Of a stretch of 46,780 bases of DNA, positions 33,614-42,287 are shown in pieces. The position numbers and the translations under genes are program-made. The DNA lies in the NCBI GenBank assembly GCA_034406555.1, contig DASCRM010000045.1, positions 1 through 46,780 of the forward strand. The letters are read 5' to 3'. The notes under the pieces are model-generated. The model saw nothing but the letters and a program-made list of their open reading frames with translations. It made no database searches and was not told the origin of the DNA. The first letter of the stretch is position 1; each line of letters begins with the position of its first letter. The stretch is from SHYR01 sp034406555. GTDB taxonomy: Bacteria; Chloroflexota; Dehalococcoidia; UBA2979.

Positions 33614-34669
33614 GTGCCGAGCATCGACCCGCAGGCGCTGCGCGACTACGTCACCGCCACGTTCGTCGCTGCCGACGTACCGCCGGACGACGCAGCCGAT
33701 GTCTCGCAGCACCTCGTCGAGGCGAATCTCAAAGGCCACGACTCGCACGGCGTGGTGCGCGTGAGCTGGTACCTGCAGTCGGTGAAGGACGGCCTCACGA
33801 CCGCAAAGACCGAGATCCGCATCGAGAAGGAGAGCGACACCACCGCGCTGATCGATGGCGGCTGGGGCTTCGGCCAGGTGATCGCCCGTCGCACGATGGA
33901 GATCGCGATCGAGAAGGCGAAGCAGTCGGGCGTCGGCATCGCCCTCGCCCACCAGTCGACGCACGTCGGTCGTGTCGGCGCGTACGTCGAACAGGCAGCC
34001 GCCGAGGGGCTGATCGGCTTTGCGACGGCCAACAACCACGGTGGCGGCCACCTCGTCGCCGCCTTCGGCGGCACGGAACGGCGGCTCTCGACCAACCCGA
34101 TGGCCTACGCCTTCCCCACGACCGACGGCTCACCACCGTTCGTGCTCGACATGGCGACCTCCGTCGCCGCCGAGGGCAAGATGCGCGTCGCGCTGAACAA
34201 GGGTGCAGAGGTGCCGGACGGCTGGCTGCTGGACACGGAAGGCGTGTCGACGAACGTGCCCGCCGAGTTCTACGGCCCGCCGATGGGCGCGATCATGCCG
34301 CTGGGCGGCGCGGCCGGGCACAAGGGCTTCGGACTCTCGATGGTCGTCGAGGCGCTCGGCGGCGCGCTCTCCCCGGCAGGCACCAGCCGCCCCGACCCGG
34401 AGCGAGGCGGCAACGGCCTCTTCACGATGGCGATCGACCCCGGCAACTTCGGTGGCGCGGACCTGCTCACCTCGCAGATGGGCGTCCTGGAAGAGTGGGT
34501 GAAGCGACCGCCCTACCAGGAGGGGGTCGACGAGATCCTCGTCCCCGGCGAGCCCGAGCGACGTTCAATGGCGGAGCGTGAAGCAAACGGCATCCCGCTC
34601 GACGAAGCGACGTGGGAACAACTGACCGAAGCCGGTAGCTCGGTCGGGGTCGCCACCCCGGCGCTGTGA
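33614..34669 (+). CDS. Ldh family oxidoreductase (malate/L-lactate dehydrogenase type)
   Basis: A 351-aa NAD(P)-dependent dehydrogenase of the type 2 malate/L-lactate family (YlbC/ComC/YiaK-like). GHDSHGVVRV holds the conserved catalytic histidine. IALAHQSTHVGRVGAYVEQAAAEG, NPMAYAFPT, FVLDMATSVAAEGKMRVA and GHKGFGLSMVVEALGGALS are typical segments. The start is GTG three bases after the stop of the aldolase gene, so both are surely co-transcribed. The C-terminal REANGIPLDEATWEQL is the normal tail. The specific hydroxyacid is unknown. Confidence 0.88.
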   Translation: MPSIDPQALRDYVTATFVAADVPPDDAADVSQHLVEANLKGHDSHGVVRVSWYLQSVKDGLTTAKTEIRIEKESDTTALIDGGWGFGQVIARRTMEIAIEKAKQSGVGIALAHQSTHVGRVGAYVEQAAAEGLIGFATANNHGGGHLVAAFGGTERRLSTNPMAYAFPTTDGSPPFVLDMATSVAAEGKMRVALNKGAEVPDGWLLDTEGVSTNVPAEFYGPPMGAIMPLGGAAGHKGFGLSMVVEALGGALSPAGTSRPDPERGGNGLFTMAIDPGNFGGADLLTSQMGVLEEWVKRPPYQEGVDEILVPGEPERRSMAEREANGIPLDEATWEQLTEAGSSVGVATPAL

Positions 34670-34676
34670 GCCTGCC

Positions 34677-35096
34677 ATGAGCCCGCGCAAGCGTAAGCAG
34701 GACGCGACGCAGGCCAGCCTGCTGGACCCGACCAGCGGCGCCGAGCTGGAACGCGCCTGCGCGCGGCTGGGCGAGGAGCTGGGGCTAGAGGTACGCGCGC
34801 AGCTCTACGTCGGCCGCCGCATCTGGGGCGCTCGTCGCCGCATCGACCTCGTGCTCACGGACCGCGACCAGCGCCGCTCGCTGGGCATCGAGTGCAAGTA
34901 CCAGGGCAGCCCCGGTACCGCGGAGGAGAAGATCCCGGCGACGATCGAAGACATCCGCGCGTGGCCGATCGATGGCCTGGTCTGCTTCACGGGCCCCGGC
35001 TTCACCGAGAACATGCGCTCCTTCCTGCTCGCGAGCGGGAAGGCGGTCGAACTGGCCGACCTCGAAACGTGGCTACGGCTCTACTTCGTCCTCTAG
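34677..35096 (+). CDS. PD-(D/E)XK nuclease superfamily-like protein
   Basis: A 139-aa protein with a compact PD-(D/E)XK-like core: helix Glu25 (GAELERACARLGEELG), then Asp57 in RRRIDLVLTD and Glu72-Cys-Lys74 in LGIECKYQ, followed by GTAEEKIPATIEDIRAWPIDGLVCFTG. Metal-dependent DNA cleavage is possible, but the protein is small for a restriction enzyme and no DNA-recognition domain is seen. It starts seven bases after the Ldh-family gene and may be read from the same mRNA. Its stop is 13 bases from the stop of the convergent Dam-family methylase, so a nuclease/methylase pair is worth considering. Confidence 0.7.
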   Translation: MSPRKRKQDATQASLLDPTSGAELERACARLGEELGLEVRAQLYVGRRIWGARRRIDLVLTDRDQRRSLGIECKYQGSPGTAEEKIPATIEDIRAWPIDGLVCFTGPGFTENMRSFLLASGKAVELADLETWLRLYFVL

Positions 35097-35109
35097 CGCC
35101 GGGGACGCC

Positions 35110-36027
<918 letters not shown>

Positions 36028-36239
36028 AGCGTCTACCGAACATGGGGGAGTTCGTCGTGCGTCGTACGCAGTGTATAGCGGACGGAGCCCGCCCGCGCGA
36101 GCCGCTGACATCCTGCGCCCGGTGATCGCGCAAGACGAAACATCCCGGAAACACAAATGTAAATCGCGGGAAACACCGCCGCTGCATTCTCGGCAGCGAG
36201 GTTGGGGACGGCCAAGTTCCTCGGCCGGAGGGAGGCTTC

Positions 36240-37487
36240 ATGGATACGGGCGATACAGCCTGGATACTCGCCAGCTCAGCGCTGGTGCTCTTCATGACTC
36301 CAGGATTGGCGTTGTTCTACGGCGGCATGGTGCGGGGTAAGAACCTGCTCTCCATGCTGATGAAGAACTTCGTCGCCATGGGCGTCGTGACGGTTACATG
36401 GATCGTGGTCGGCTACTCGCTGGCATTCAGCGGCGATGTCGCGATCGGCGATTGGGGGATCATCGGCGACCTTGACCTGTTCGCGCTTGGCGAACTGGGG
36501 ACCGGCACCAAGCTCGGTCTCGGCAACGCAGTACACGGGCTTTCGATTCCCGACAACGCCTTCATGGTGTTCCAGATGATGTTCGCCATCATCACACCGG
36601 CCCTGATCGCGGGCGCGGTGGCGGAACGCATGAAGTTCAGCGCATGGGTGGCGTTCATCGCCATCTGGTCGATCGTCGTCTACGCGCCGATGGCGCACTG
36701 GGTCTGGGGTGGCGGCTTCATCGGCAGCCAGATCGAGGCGATGGACTTCGCAGGCGGGTTGGTCGTGCACATCAACGCAGGTGCAGCCGCGCTGGCGCTG
36801 ATCCTCGTGCTCGGCAAGCGTGTCGGCTGGCGTCAGTCGGCGATCCGCCCGGGCGCGTTACCGCTGACGCTGCTCGGGGCGGGCATCCTCTGGTTCGGCT
36901 GGTTCGGATTCAACGCCGGCTCCGCGCTCGGTGCCAATGCTGACGCCGCGAACGCGTTCGTCACCACACAGGTGGCGGCAGGCGTCGCAGCGGTGACGTG
37001 GATCCTGATGGAACAGTTCGCGCACGGGAAGCCGACCACACTGGGCTTCGCTTCAGGCGCTGTTGCAGGACTGGTCGCGGTGACACCGGCAGCCGGCTTC
37101 GTGAGCCCCCTCTGGGCGCTCGTGATCGGCATCGCTGCTGGCATGCTCTGCTTCGGGGCACTGCAGCTCAAGTTCAAGTTCGACTTCGATGACTCGCTGG
37201 ATGTCGTCGCCGTCCACCTCGTTGGTGGCATCGTCGGCGCGCTGCTGCTCGGCCTCTTCGCCGATGCGGCGATCGGCGGGACTGATGGGTTGTTCTTCGG
37301 TAATGGTGAGCAGTTCCTGCGCCAGATCGCATCTGTGCTCGTGGCACTGGTCTATTCCTTCGTCGTCTCCTATATCCTCGCGGTGATCATTGACCGCGCG
37401 ATTGGGCTGCGCGTCTCGGAGGACGAGGAACGACAGGGCCTCGACCTCGCACTACACGACGAGCAGTCCTGGGTCTTCACGGAGTAG
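36240..37487 (+). CDS. amtB: ammonium transporter
   Basis: A 415-aa trimeric membrane channel of the Amt/MEP family with eleven hydrophobic segments. WILASSALVLFMTPGLALFYGGMVR is the classic start. ADAANAFVTTQVAAGVAAVTWI, WFGWFGFNAGSALG, IAAGMLCFGALQLKFKFDFDDSLDVVAVHLVGGIVGALLLGLFA (the DDSLDVxxVH signature with a pore histidine) and SEDEERQGLDLALHDEQSW, the GlnK-binding tail, are all intact. There is no separate signal sequence. An AGGGAGG site precedes the ATG. glnK follows after four bases. Confidence 0.96.
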   Translation: MDTGDTAWILASSALVLFMTPGLALFYGGMVRGKNLLSMLMKNFVAMGVVTVTWIVVGYSLAFSGDVAIGDWGIIGDLDLFALGELGTGTKLGLGNAVHGLSIPDNAFMVFQMMFAIITPALIAGAVAERMKFSAWVAFIAIWSIVVYAPMAHWVWGGGFIGSQIEAMDFAGGLVVHINAGAAALALILVLGKRVGWRQSAIRPGALPLTLLGAGILWFGWFGFNAGSALGANADAANAFVTTQVAAGVAAVTWILMEQFAHGKPTTLGFASGAVAGLVAVTPAAGFVSPLWALVIGIAAGMLCFGALQLKFKFDFDDSLDVVAVHLVGGIVGALLLGLFADAAIGGTDGLFFGNGEQFLRQIASVLVALVYSFVVSYILAVIIDRAIGLRVSEDEERQGLDLALHDEQSWVFTE

Positions 37488-37491
37488 ATGA

Positions 37492-37830
37492 ATGAAACTA
37501 ATCATCGCCTACATCAACCCGTTCAAGCTGGACGAGGTCCGGGACGCCTTGAAGGAAGCAGGGGTGAGCGGCCTCTCGGCCGCCAACATCCAGGGTTTCG
37601 GCAGGCAGTCCGGGCACACAGAGACTTACCGTGGCGCCGAGTACGAGGTCGACTTCGTACCGAAGGCGCGGCTTGAGGTAATGGTCGACGACGCGCTGGC
37701 GCCGACGATCATCACCACGATCGAGGAGGCGGCTCGCACCGACTCCGTCGGTGACGGCAAGATCGCCGTAGTCGCGCTGGAGGATGTGATCCGCATCCGC
37801 ACCGGTGAACGCGGAGCAGACGCTATCTAG
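37492..37830 (+). CDS. glnK: PII nitrogen regulatory protein
   Basis: A 112-aa PII signal protein, which reports 2-oxoglutarate and ATP/ADP levels and gates AmtB. The T-loop RGAEYEVDFVPK places Tyr51 at the standard uridylylation site, and the B-loop is TDSVGDGKIAV. The C-terminal RIRTGERGADAI is typical. It lies four bases after amtB and directly before glnD, the enzyme expected to uridylylate Tyr51, so transporter, sensor and modifying enzyme sit together. Confidence 0.96.
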   Translation: MKLIIAYINPFKLDEVRDALKEAGVSGLSAANIQGFGRQSGHTETYRGAEYEVDFVPKARLEVMVDDALAPTIITTIEEAARTDSVGDGKIAVVALEDVIRIRTGERGADAI

Positions 37831-37874
37831 CGGCTGCCTCTGGTGTCTGGCCACAACGCTGTAACGTGAGGCGT

Positions 37875-40199
37875 ATGCCCGACGGAACAGCACTGGATCG
37901 ATACTTGGAAGCGCGCTCGGCTATCGCCGAGCGCGCTTCTGATCGTGCAGGGCTGGCCGCCTGCCACGACCTGACAGACGCGCTGGACGAGGGGCTAGTG
38001 GCGCTGGCCGCTCCCCTCGGCGGCGTCGCCGTCGTCGCGGTCGGCGGCTACGGGCGGCGCGAGCAGTGCCGCCACTCCGACGTCGATGTGATGCTGCTCG
38101 TCGGCGGCGATTTCCCGGACGCCGCCACCACGGTGCTCTACCCGCTGTGGGACGCGGGGCTGAAGGTCGGCCACTCCGTGCGCACGGTTCGCGACGCTGT
38201 GCAGGCCGCCGAGCAGAACGTTGAGACGCTGACGGCACTGCTAGACGCCCGCCTCGTGGCTGGCGACGAGGCGCTATACGAGCAGTTCCTGCAGGCGCGT
38301 CGTAAGTTCGCGTCGCGCCACGCAGAGATGCTGCGAGAGGCGATGGCGGAGCAGCACCACTCGATCGTCGAGCGTGAGCGCTGGCAGTTGCAGCAGCCCG
38401 ACGTGAAGACCGGCAGAGGCGGCCTGCGCGCGCTGCAGGCGCTGCACTGGCTGGACGCCATGGAGGCGATCGCCGCCGGTGACGGCGCGCCCCCCCTCGA
38501 CGAGCCGCTGGCTGCAGCGCAAGAGACACTGCTCGCCACCCGCAACGCGCTCCACGCCATGAGCGAGCGGCAGAACGACCGCTACCGCCAGGACCTAGCC
38601 GCCGATGTCGCGCGCTGGCTGGGCAGTGACCGCGAGCTGTGGGGCCGGCGGCTCTTCGGCTCCATGAGCACGATCGACGACGCCGCCGTGGAACGCTTCG
38701 GCCTCACCCGTACGCCCCCTCGTCGCTGGTGGCACCGTACCCGCCCTGAGGCGGCTGGGGTGGTCGAGCCTGAGACAGGCTCAGACCTCGACCGCCTGCT
38801 CGCACGTCTGCGCCACGGCGGTCCGACGAACCTCGACCCGCTGCCTCCCGCGGAGTGGCTCGCGCGGCTGTTGCCGGAGTGGGACGTCGTGCGCGCCCTG
38901 CCGCACATCGCGCCGGTGCACGAGCACACCGTGGACGCACACGTGATGCGCACCGTCGATGAGGTCCGCAACGCGATGCACAACGATGAGGACGGTACGG
39001 AGACGGTGGCCGTCGCCGCCGACCTGCCGGACGAGGCGGAGATCCTGCTCGCCGCCCTGCTCCACGACATCGGCAAGGGTCGCGACGGCGACCACTCAGA
39101 GGTCGGCGGGATCATCACAGAGCGTTTCTGTACGCGCGCCGGGCTGGACGCCGACATGACCCGCCGGCTGGCCACGGTCGCCGAACAACACCTGCTGCTG
39201 CCAACCGTCGCCACGCGACGCGACATCGCTGATCCACGGGTGATCAGCGAGACCGCCGAGCTGGTAGGCGACGCGCGCACTCTGCGTCTGCTCTACCTCG
39301 TCTCCGTCGCCGACGCTCGCGCCACCGGCCCGGACGTCTGGAGCCCGTGGAAGGCGCAGCTGATGCGCGGGCTCTTCGAGCGTGTACTCGATGTGCTCTC
39401 GCAGGATGCTCCGGAGGCCGCCACCGCCGCCCGTCTGCGTGAGGAGACGGCGGTTGAGGCGCTGAGCGGCGAGTTCACGCGGGCGGTCGTCGAGGATCAC
39501 CTGCGGCAGCTCCCGCCCAGCTACGTGCTGAGCGAACCGCCGCAGGCGATCGGCCATCACCTGACACTGATTGCCGCAGCCGCCGAGGCTGGCGAGACGG
39601 CCGCGCGGCGTCAGGCGCTCAACGGCGTCGACTGCCTGACGGTCGTGACGCGCGATCGTCCCGGCATCCTCTCGCTCGTCGCCGGGACGCTGGCGGCACA
39701 CAGCGCGAACGTGCTCGGCGGCCTCGCGTACACGCGCGACGACGGCATCGCGATCCAGGTGATGCACGTCGATGACGCACTGGGCCGCACGATCGACGAC
39801 CGCCGCTGGGGGCGTATTCTCAACGCGGTTCCACTCGCGCTGTCAGGGCACTACCCCGTCGACCTTCGGCTCACGGAGACCCGCGCCACCTACCACGCGG
39901 TCCCCCGCGTCCAGGTGCCCACCTCCGTGGTCGTCGACAACAACGACTCGGACCACTACTCGATCCTGGAGGTGCACGCCGCCGACCGCTTGGGCCTGCT
40001 CTACGCGCTCACCGGGGCGCTACACGACCTCTCGCTCGACATCCAACTCGCGAAGGTCGACACGATCGGCGCAGAGGTGGTCGACGCCTTCTATGTGCTG
40101 CGGCAGAACGGCCGGCGGCTGGAGGCGGAGGACGAGATCGAGCGCGTCCGCAGTCGCATCGAGGCAGCCGTCGCAGCTCTCGACGAGGCACCCGAGTAG
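37875..40199 (+). CDS. glnD: [protein-PII] uridylyltransferase
   Basis: A 774-aa bifunctional uridylyltransferase/uridylyl-removing enzyme acting on PII. The nucleotidyltransferase motif is GGYGRRE (57-63) with S68-D-V-D71. The central part has the HD site LLHDIGKGRDGDHSEVGG (about 396-413). Two ACT domains follow, LTVVTRDRPGILSLVAGTLAAHSANVLGG (about 590) and YSILEVHAADRLGLLYALTGALHDLSLDI (about 695). It is shorter than the ~890-aa enterobacterial enzyme but complete in domains. A GTG nine bases upstream is an alternative start. A strong inverted repeat lies within the first 22 codons. Confidence 0.93.
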   Translation: MPDGTALDRYLEARSAIAERASDRAGLAACHDLTDALDEGLVALAAPLGGVAVVAVGGYGRREQCRHSDVDVMLLVGGDFPDAATTVLYPLWDAGLKVGHSVRTVRDAVQAAEQNVETLTALLDARLVAGDEALYEQFLQARRKFASRHAEMLREAMAEQHHSIVERERWQLQQPDVKTGRGGLRALQALHWLDAMEAIAAGDGAPPLDEPLAAAQETLLATRNALHAMSERQNDRYRQDLAADVARWLGSDRELWGRRLFGSMSTIDDAAVERFGLTRTPPRRWWHRTRPEAAGVVEPETGSDLDRLLARLRHGGPTNLDPLPPAEWLARLLPEWDVVRALPHIAPVHEHTVDAHVMRTVDEVRNAMHNDEDGTETVAVAADLPDEAEILLAALLHDIGKGRDGDHSEVGGIITERFCTRAGLDADMTRRLATVAEQHLLLPTVATRRDIADPRVISETAELVGDARTLRLLYLVSVADARATGPDVWSPWKAQLMRGLFERVLDVLSQDAPEAATAARLREETAVEALSGEFTRAVVEDHLRQLPPSYVLSEPPQAIGHHLTLIAAAAEAGETAARRQALNGVDCLTVVTRDRPGILSLVAGTLAAHSANVLGGLAYTRDDGIAIQVMHVDDALGRTIDDRRWGRILNAVPLALSGHYPVDLRLTETRATYHAVPRVQVPTSVVVDNNDSDHYSILEVHAADRLGLLYALTGALHDLSLDIQLAKVDTIGAEVVDAFYVLRQNGRRLEAEDEIERVRSRIEAAVAALDEAPE
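37908..37939. repeat. perfect 14-bp inverted repeat near the 5' end of glnD
   Basis: The arms 37908-37921 and 37926-37939 are perfect reverse complements with a TATC loop. They encode EARSAIAERAS within the first 25 residues. In mRNA this would be a very stable hairpin about 33 bases after the start codon, which could slow translation or be a remnant of a template-switch mutation. Confidence 0.7.
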
Positions 40200-40263
40200 G
40201 CGCGGCCGACCGGGCCGGCGGCAATCGAACTGCTGGCGGGCCGCGACCGTTGGGTAAAGTCCA

Positions 40264-40410
40264 CCAACCCACCCGTAGGAAGCGGGGGCTTCGCCCCCTG
40301 CGCCCCCGTCTTCTGGAGCGGGAAGCGCACAGCGCGACGGAAACGCAACGGCGAAGCTGGCGTGCTACCAGGGTGTGGGGCAGAACCCCACGAATCTGTG
40401 GGTGGGTAGG
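40264..40410. other. structured intergenic region with nested hairpins between glnD and the Nudix gene
   Basis: The 256-base gap between convergent glnD and the Nudix gene holds a closing stem (40264-40274 with 40400-40410, one mismatch) around at least two strong hairpins: GGGGGC/GCCCCC at 40284-40298 and GTGGGG/CCCCAC at 40375-40391. No open frame looks real here. Bidirectional termination is the simple reading. A multi-branched RNA is possible, but I match it to no known class. Confidence 0.45.
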
Positions 40411-40455
40411 CGGGTTCCCTCTAGAAGGAACAGCGCGGCGCAGCCGCGACGAATC

Positions 40456-40923
40456 TCAGAGCGTGTTCACCCACTCAGCGAGTCGCCCTGTCACACCGTC
40501 CGGGTAGACGCGATGAGTGCCGGCCAGCACCTCGGCCAGCGGGAGCCATTTCGCAACGAACTTGAACCCGCCCTCGTCCGCCTCGATCGTCGCCAGCGGG
40601 TCGGGGCCGTCATCGTCCGTGCAGCGCGCGACGAACTCGTAGACGATCTCGTGGCCCGGCTGCCCCTCGAACGTGTAGAGGTTCTCGACAACACCCAGAG
40701 GGGCGACGACCTTGATCGGGCGTCCCGTCTCCTCATCGAGCTCGCGGATCACCGCCTCGCTGGCGGTCTCGCCGAACTCGATCTCGCCGCCCAGCGCGCG
40801 ATAGAACGTCTCGCCCTTCACCGAATCGTGGCCTTCGGCAAGCAGCACGTGGTCGTGCTGCACGATCATCGCGATTGCGATCACGCGCACGCGCTGGTCG
40901 CGGACGGCGGCGTGCTCTGCCAT
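40456..40923 (-). CDS. Nudix hydrolase
   Basis: A 155-aa Nudix-family pyrophosphohydrolase. The complete box GX5EX7REUXEEXGU runs from G46 to G67 (GEIEFGETASEAVIRELDEETG), with R60, E61, E64 and E65. The first strand VRVIAIAMIVQHDHVLLAEG is usual for ADP-ribose or nucleotide-type Nudix enzymes; the substrate is not known. ATG 40923 is chosen over 41025 because GAGAGGAAA lies just upstream and the family starts there. It is convergent with glnD and divergent from ccr. Confidence 0.9.
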   Translation of the reverse strand: MAEHAAVRDQRVRVIAIAMIVQHDHVLLAEGHDSVKGETFYRALGGEIEFGETASEAVIRELDEETGRPIKVVAPLGVVENLYTFEGQPGHEIVYEFVARCTDDDGPDPLATIEADEGGFKFVAKWLPLAEVLAGTHRVYPDGVTGRLAEWVNTL

Positions 40924-41023
40924 CGATTTCCTCTCGGGCGGTCGAGTGTAAGGGCCCGGGTGATAGCATACGCGCGCCGTTCTCCGGGACGGCGTTCCAG
41001 CACAGGGCACAGACGGGGGCACC

Positions 41024-42274
41024 ATGGCCGACGAGAAGGAAATCTACGCGCTTGGCGAAACACCGCCGCTCGGCTTCGTGCCTCAGCGCATGCACGCCTC
41101 CGTGATCCGACCGGACCGCTACGGTGAGCCAAAGGACGCGTTCGCGATCGAGGAGATCGATGTCCCCTCGGTTGGGCCGAAGGAGGTGCTGGTCTGGGTG
41201 ATGGCTGCCGGCACCAACTACAACAACGTCTGGGCCTCGCTCGGCACGCCCGTCGATGTGATCGCAACGCGCCAGCGACGCGGCGACGAAGAGGACTTCC
41301 ACATCGGCGGCTCGGACGCCTCGGGCGTCGTCTGGGCGACCGGTGACAAGGTCACGAACCTGGCCGTCGGCGACGAGGTCGTGCTCTCGTGCGGTCGCTG
41401 GGACGAAGACGCTGAAGACATCAAGGCGGGCATCGACCCGATGGCCTCCGCCTCGAACCACATCTGGGGCTACGAATCGAACTGGGGCTCGTTCGCGCAG
41501 TTCACGCTCGTCGACCACTACCAGTGCCACCCGAAGCCGAAGCAGCTGCCGTGGGAGGCCGCGGCCGCCTACATGCTCACCGGCGCGACGGCGTGGCGGA
41601 TGCTCCACGGCTGGCCCCCGCACGTGGTGGAAGAGGGCGACCCGGTCCTGATCTGGGGCGGCACCGGCGGGCTGGGCTCGATGGCGATCCAGGTCGTGCG
41701 CGAAGCCGGCGGCATCCCGATCGCCGTCGTCTCCGACCAGGCGAAGTTCGAGTTCTGCCAGCAGATGGGCGCCAAGGGCGTGATCAACCGCAAGGACTTC
41801 GAGCACTGGGGCCGCCTCCCCGACATCGATGACGGCGAGGCGTTCGGCGAGTGGATGAAGGGCGCGGGTGCCTTCCGCAACAAGTTCTCGGAGGAGCTCG
41901 GTTTCCGCGGCGCACCGAAGATCGTCTTCGAGCACCCCGGCGAGGCGACGATCCCGACCTCTGTCTTCCTCGCAGACAACGCAGGCATGATCGTGATCTG
42001 CGCCGGCACGGCGGGCTACAACGCGGACGTCGACCTGCGCTACCTGGGGATGCGTCAGAAGCGCCTGCAGGGCTCGCACTTCGCCAACACGGAGCAGTGT
42101 GCGGAGCTGAACGACATGGTCGCGCAGGGCCGCATCGACCCGGCACTCTCGCGGACCTTCGCCTTCGACGAGGTGGGTACGAGCCATCAGCTGATGTACG
42201 AAAACGCCCACCCGCCCGGCAACATGGCGATCCTCGTTAACGCTCTGCAGGAGGGCATGACGGAACTGTCGTAG
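41024..42274 (+). CDS. ccr: crotonyl-CoA carboxylase/reductase
   Basis: A 416-aa zinc-independent MDR enzyme, which reduces crotonyl-CoA with NADPH while fixing CO2 to form ethylmalonyl-CoA. GFVPQRMHASVIRPDRYGEP and AAGTNYNNVWASLG are the N-terminal hallmarks. IWGYESNWGSFAQF is the CO2-pocket region, GATAWRMLHGWPPHVVEEGDPVLIWGGTGGLG the NADPH-binding Rossmann part, and GSHFANTEQCAELNDMVAQGRIDP the C-terminal part. The length is normal. A GGGGG ribosome site lies before the ATG. It implies an ethylmalonyl-CoA type route or provision of extender units; no partner enzyme of the pathway is in the window. Confidence 0.92.
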   Translation: MADEKEIYALGETPPLGFVPQRMHASVIRPDRYGEPKDAFAIEEIDVPSVGPKEVLVWVMAAGTNYNNVWASLGTPVDVIATRQRRGDEEDFHIGGSDASGVVWATGDKVTNLAVGDEVVLSCGRWDEDAEDIKAGIDPMASASNHIWGYESNWGSFAQFTLVDHYQCHPKPKQLPWEAAAAYMLTGATAWRMLHGWPPHVVEEGDPVLIWGGTGGLGSMAIQVVREAGGIPIAVVSDQAKFEFCQQMGAKGVINRKDFEHWGRLPDIDDGEAFGEWMKGAGAFRNKFSEELGFRGAPKIVFEHPGEATIPTSVFLADNAGMIVICAGTAGYNADVDLRYLGMRQKRLQGSHFANTEQCAELNDMVAQGRIDPALSRTFAFDEVGTSHQLMYENAHPPGNMAILVNALQEGMTELS

Positions 42275-42287
42275 GCAGCTACGTCGC

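Noticed and set aside
40200..40455. RNase P RNA, SRP RNA or cobalamin riboswitch in the glnD-Nudix gap
   Set aside because: I compared remembered consensus motifs and found none of the conserved blocks. Only generic hairpins are supported.
40733..42211. 492-aa minus-strand frame opposite ccr
   Set aside because: Shadow of the ccr codons with biased composition; no domain is visible.
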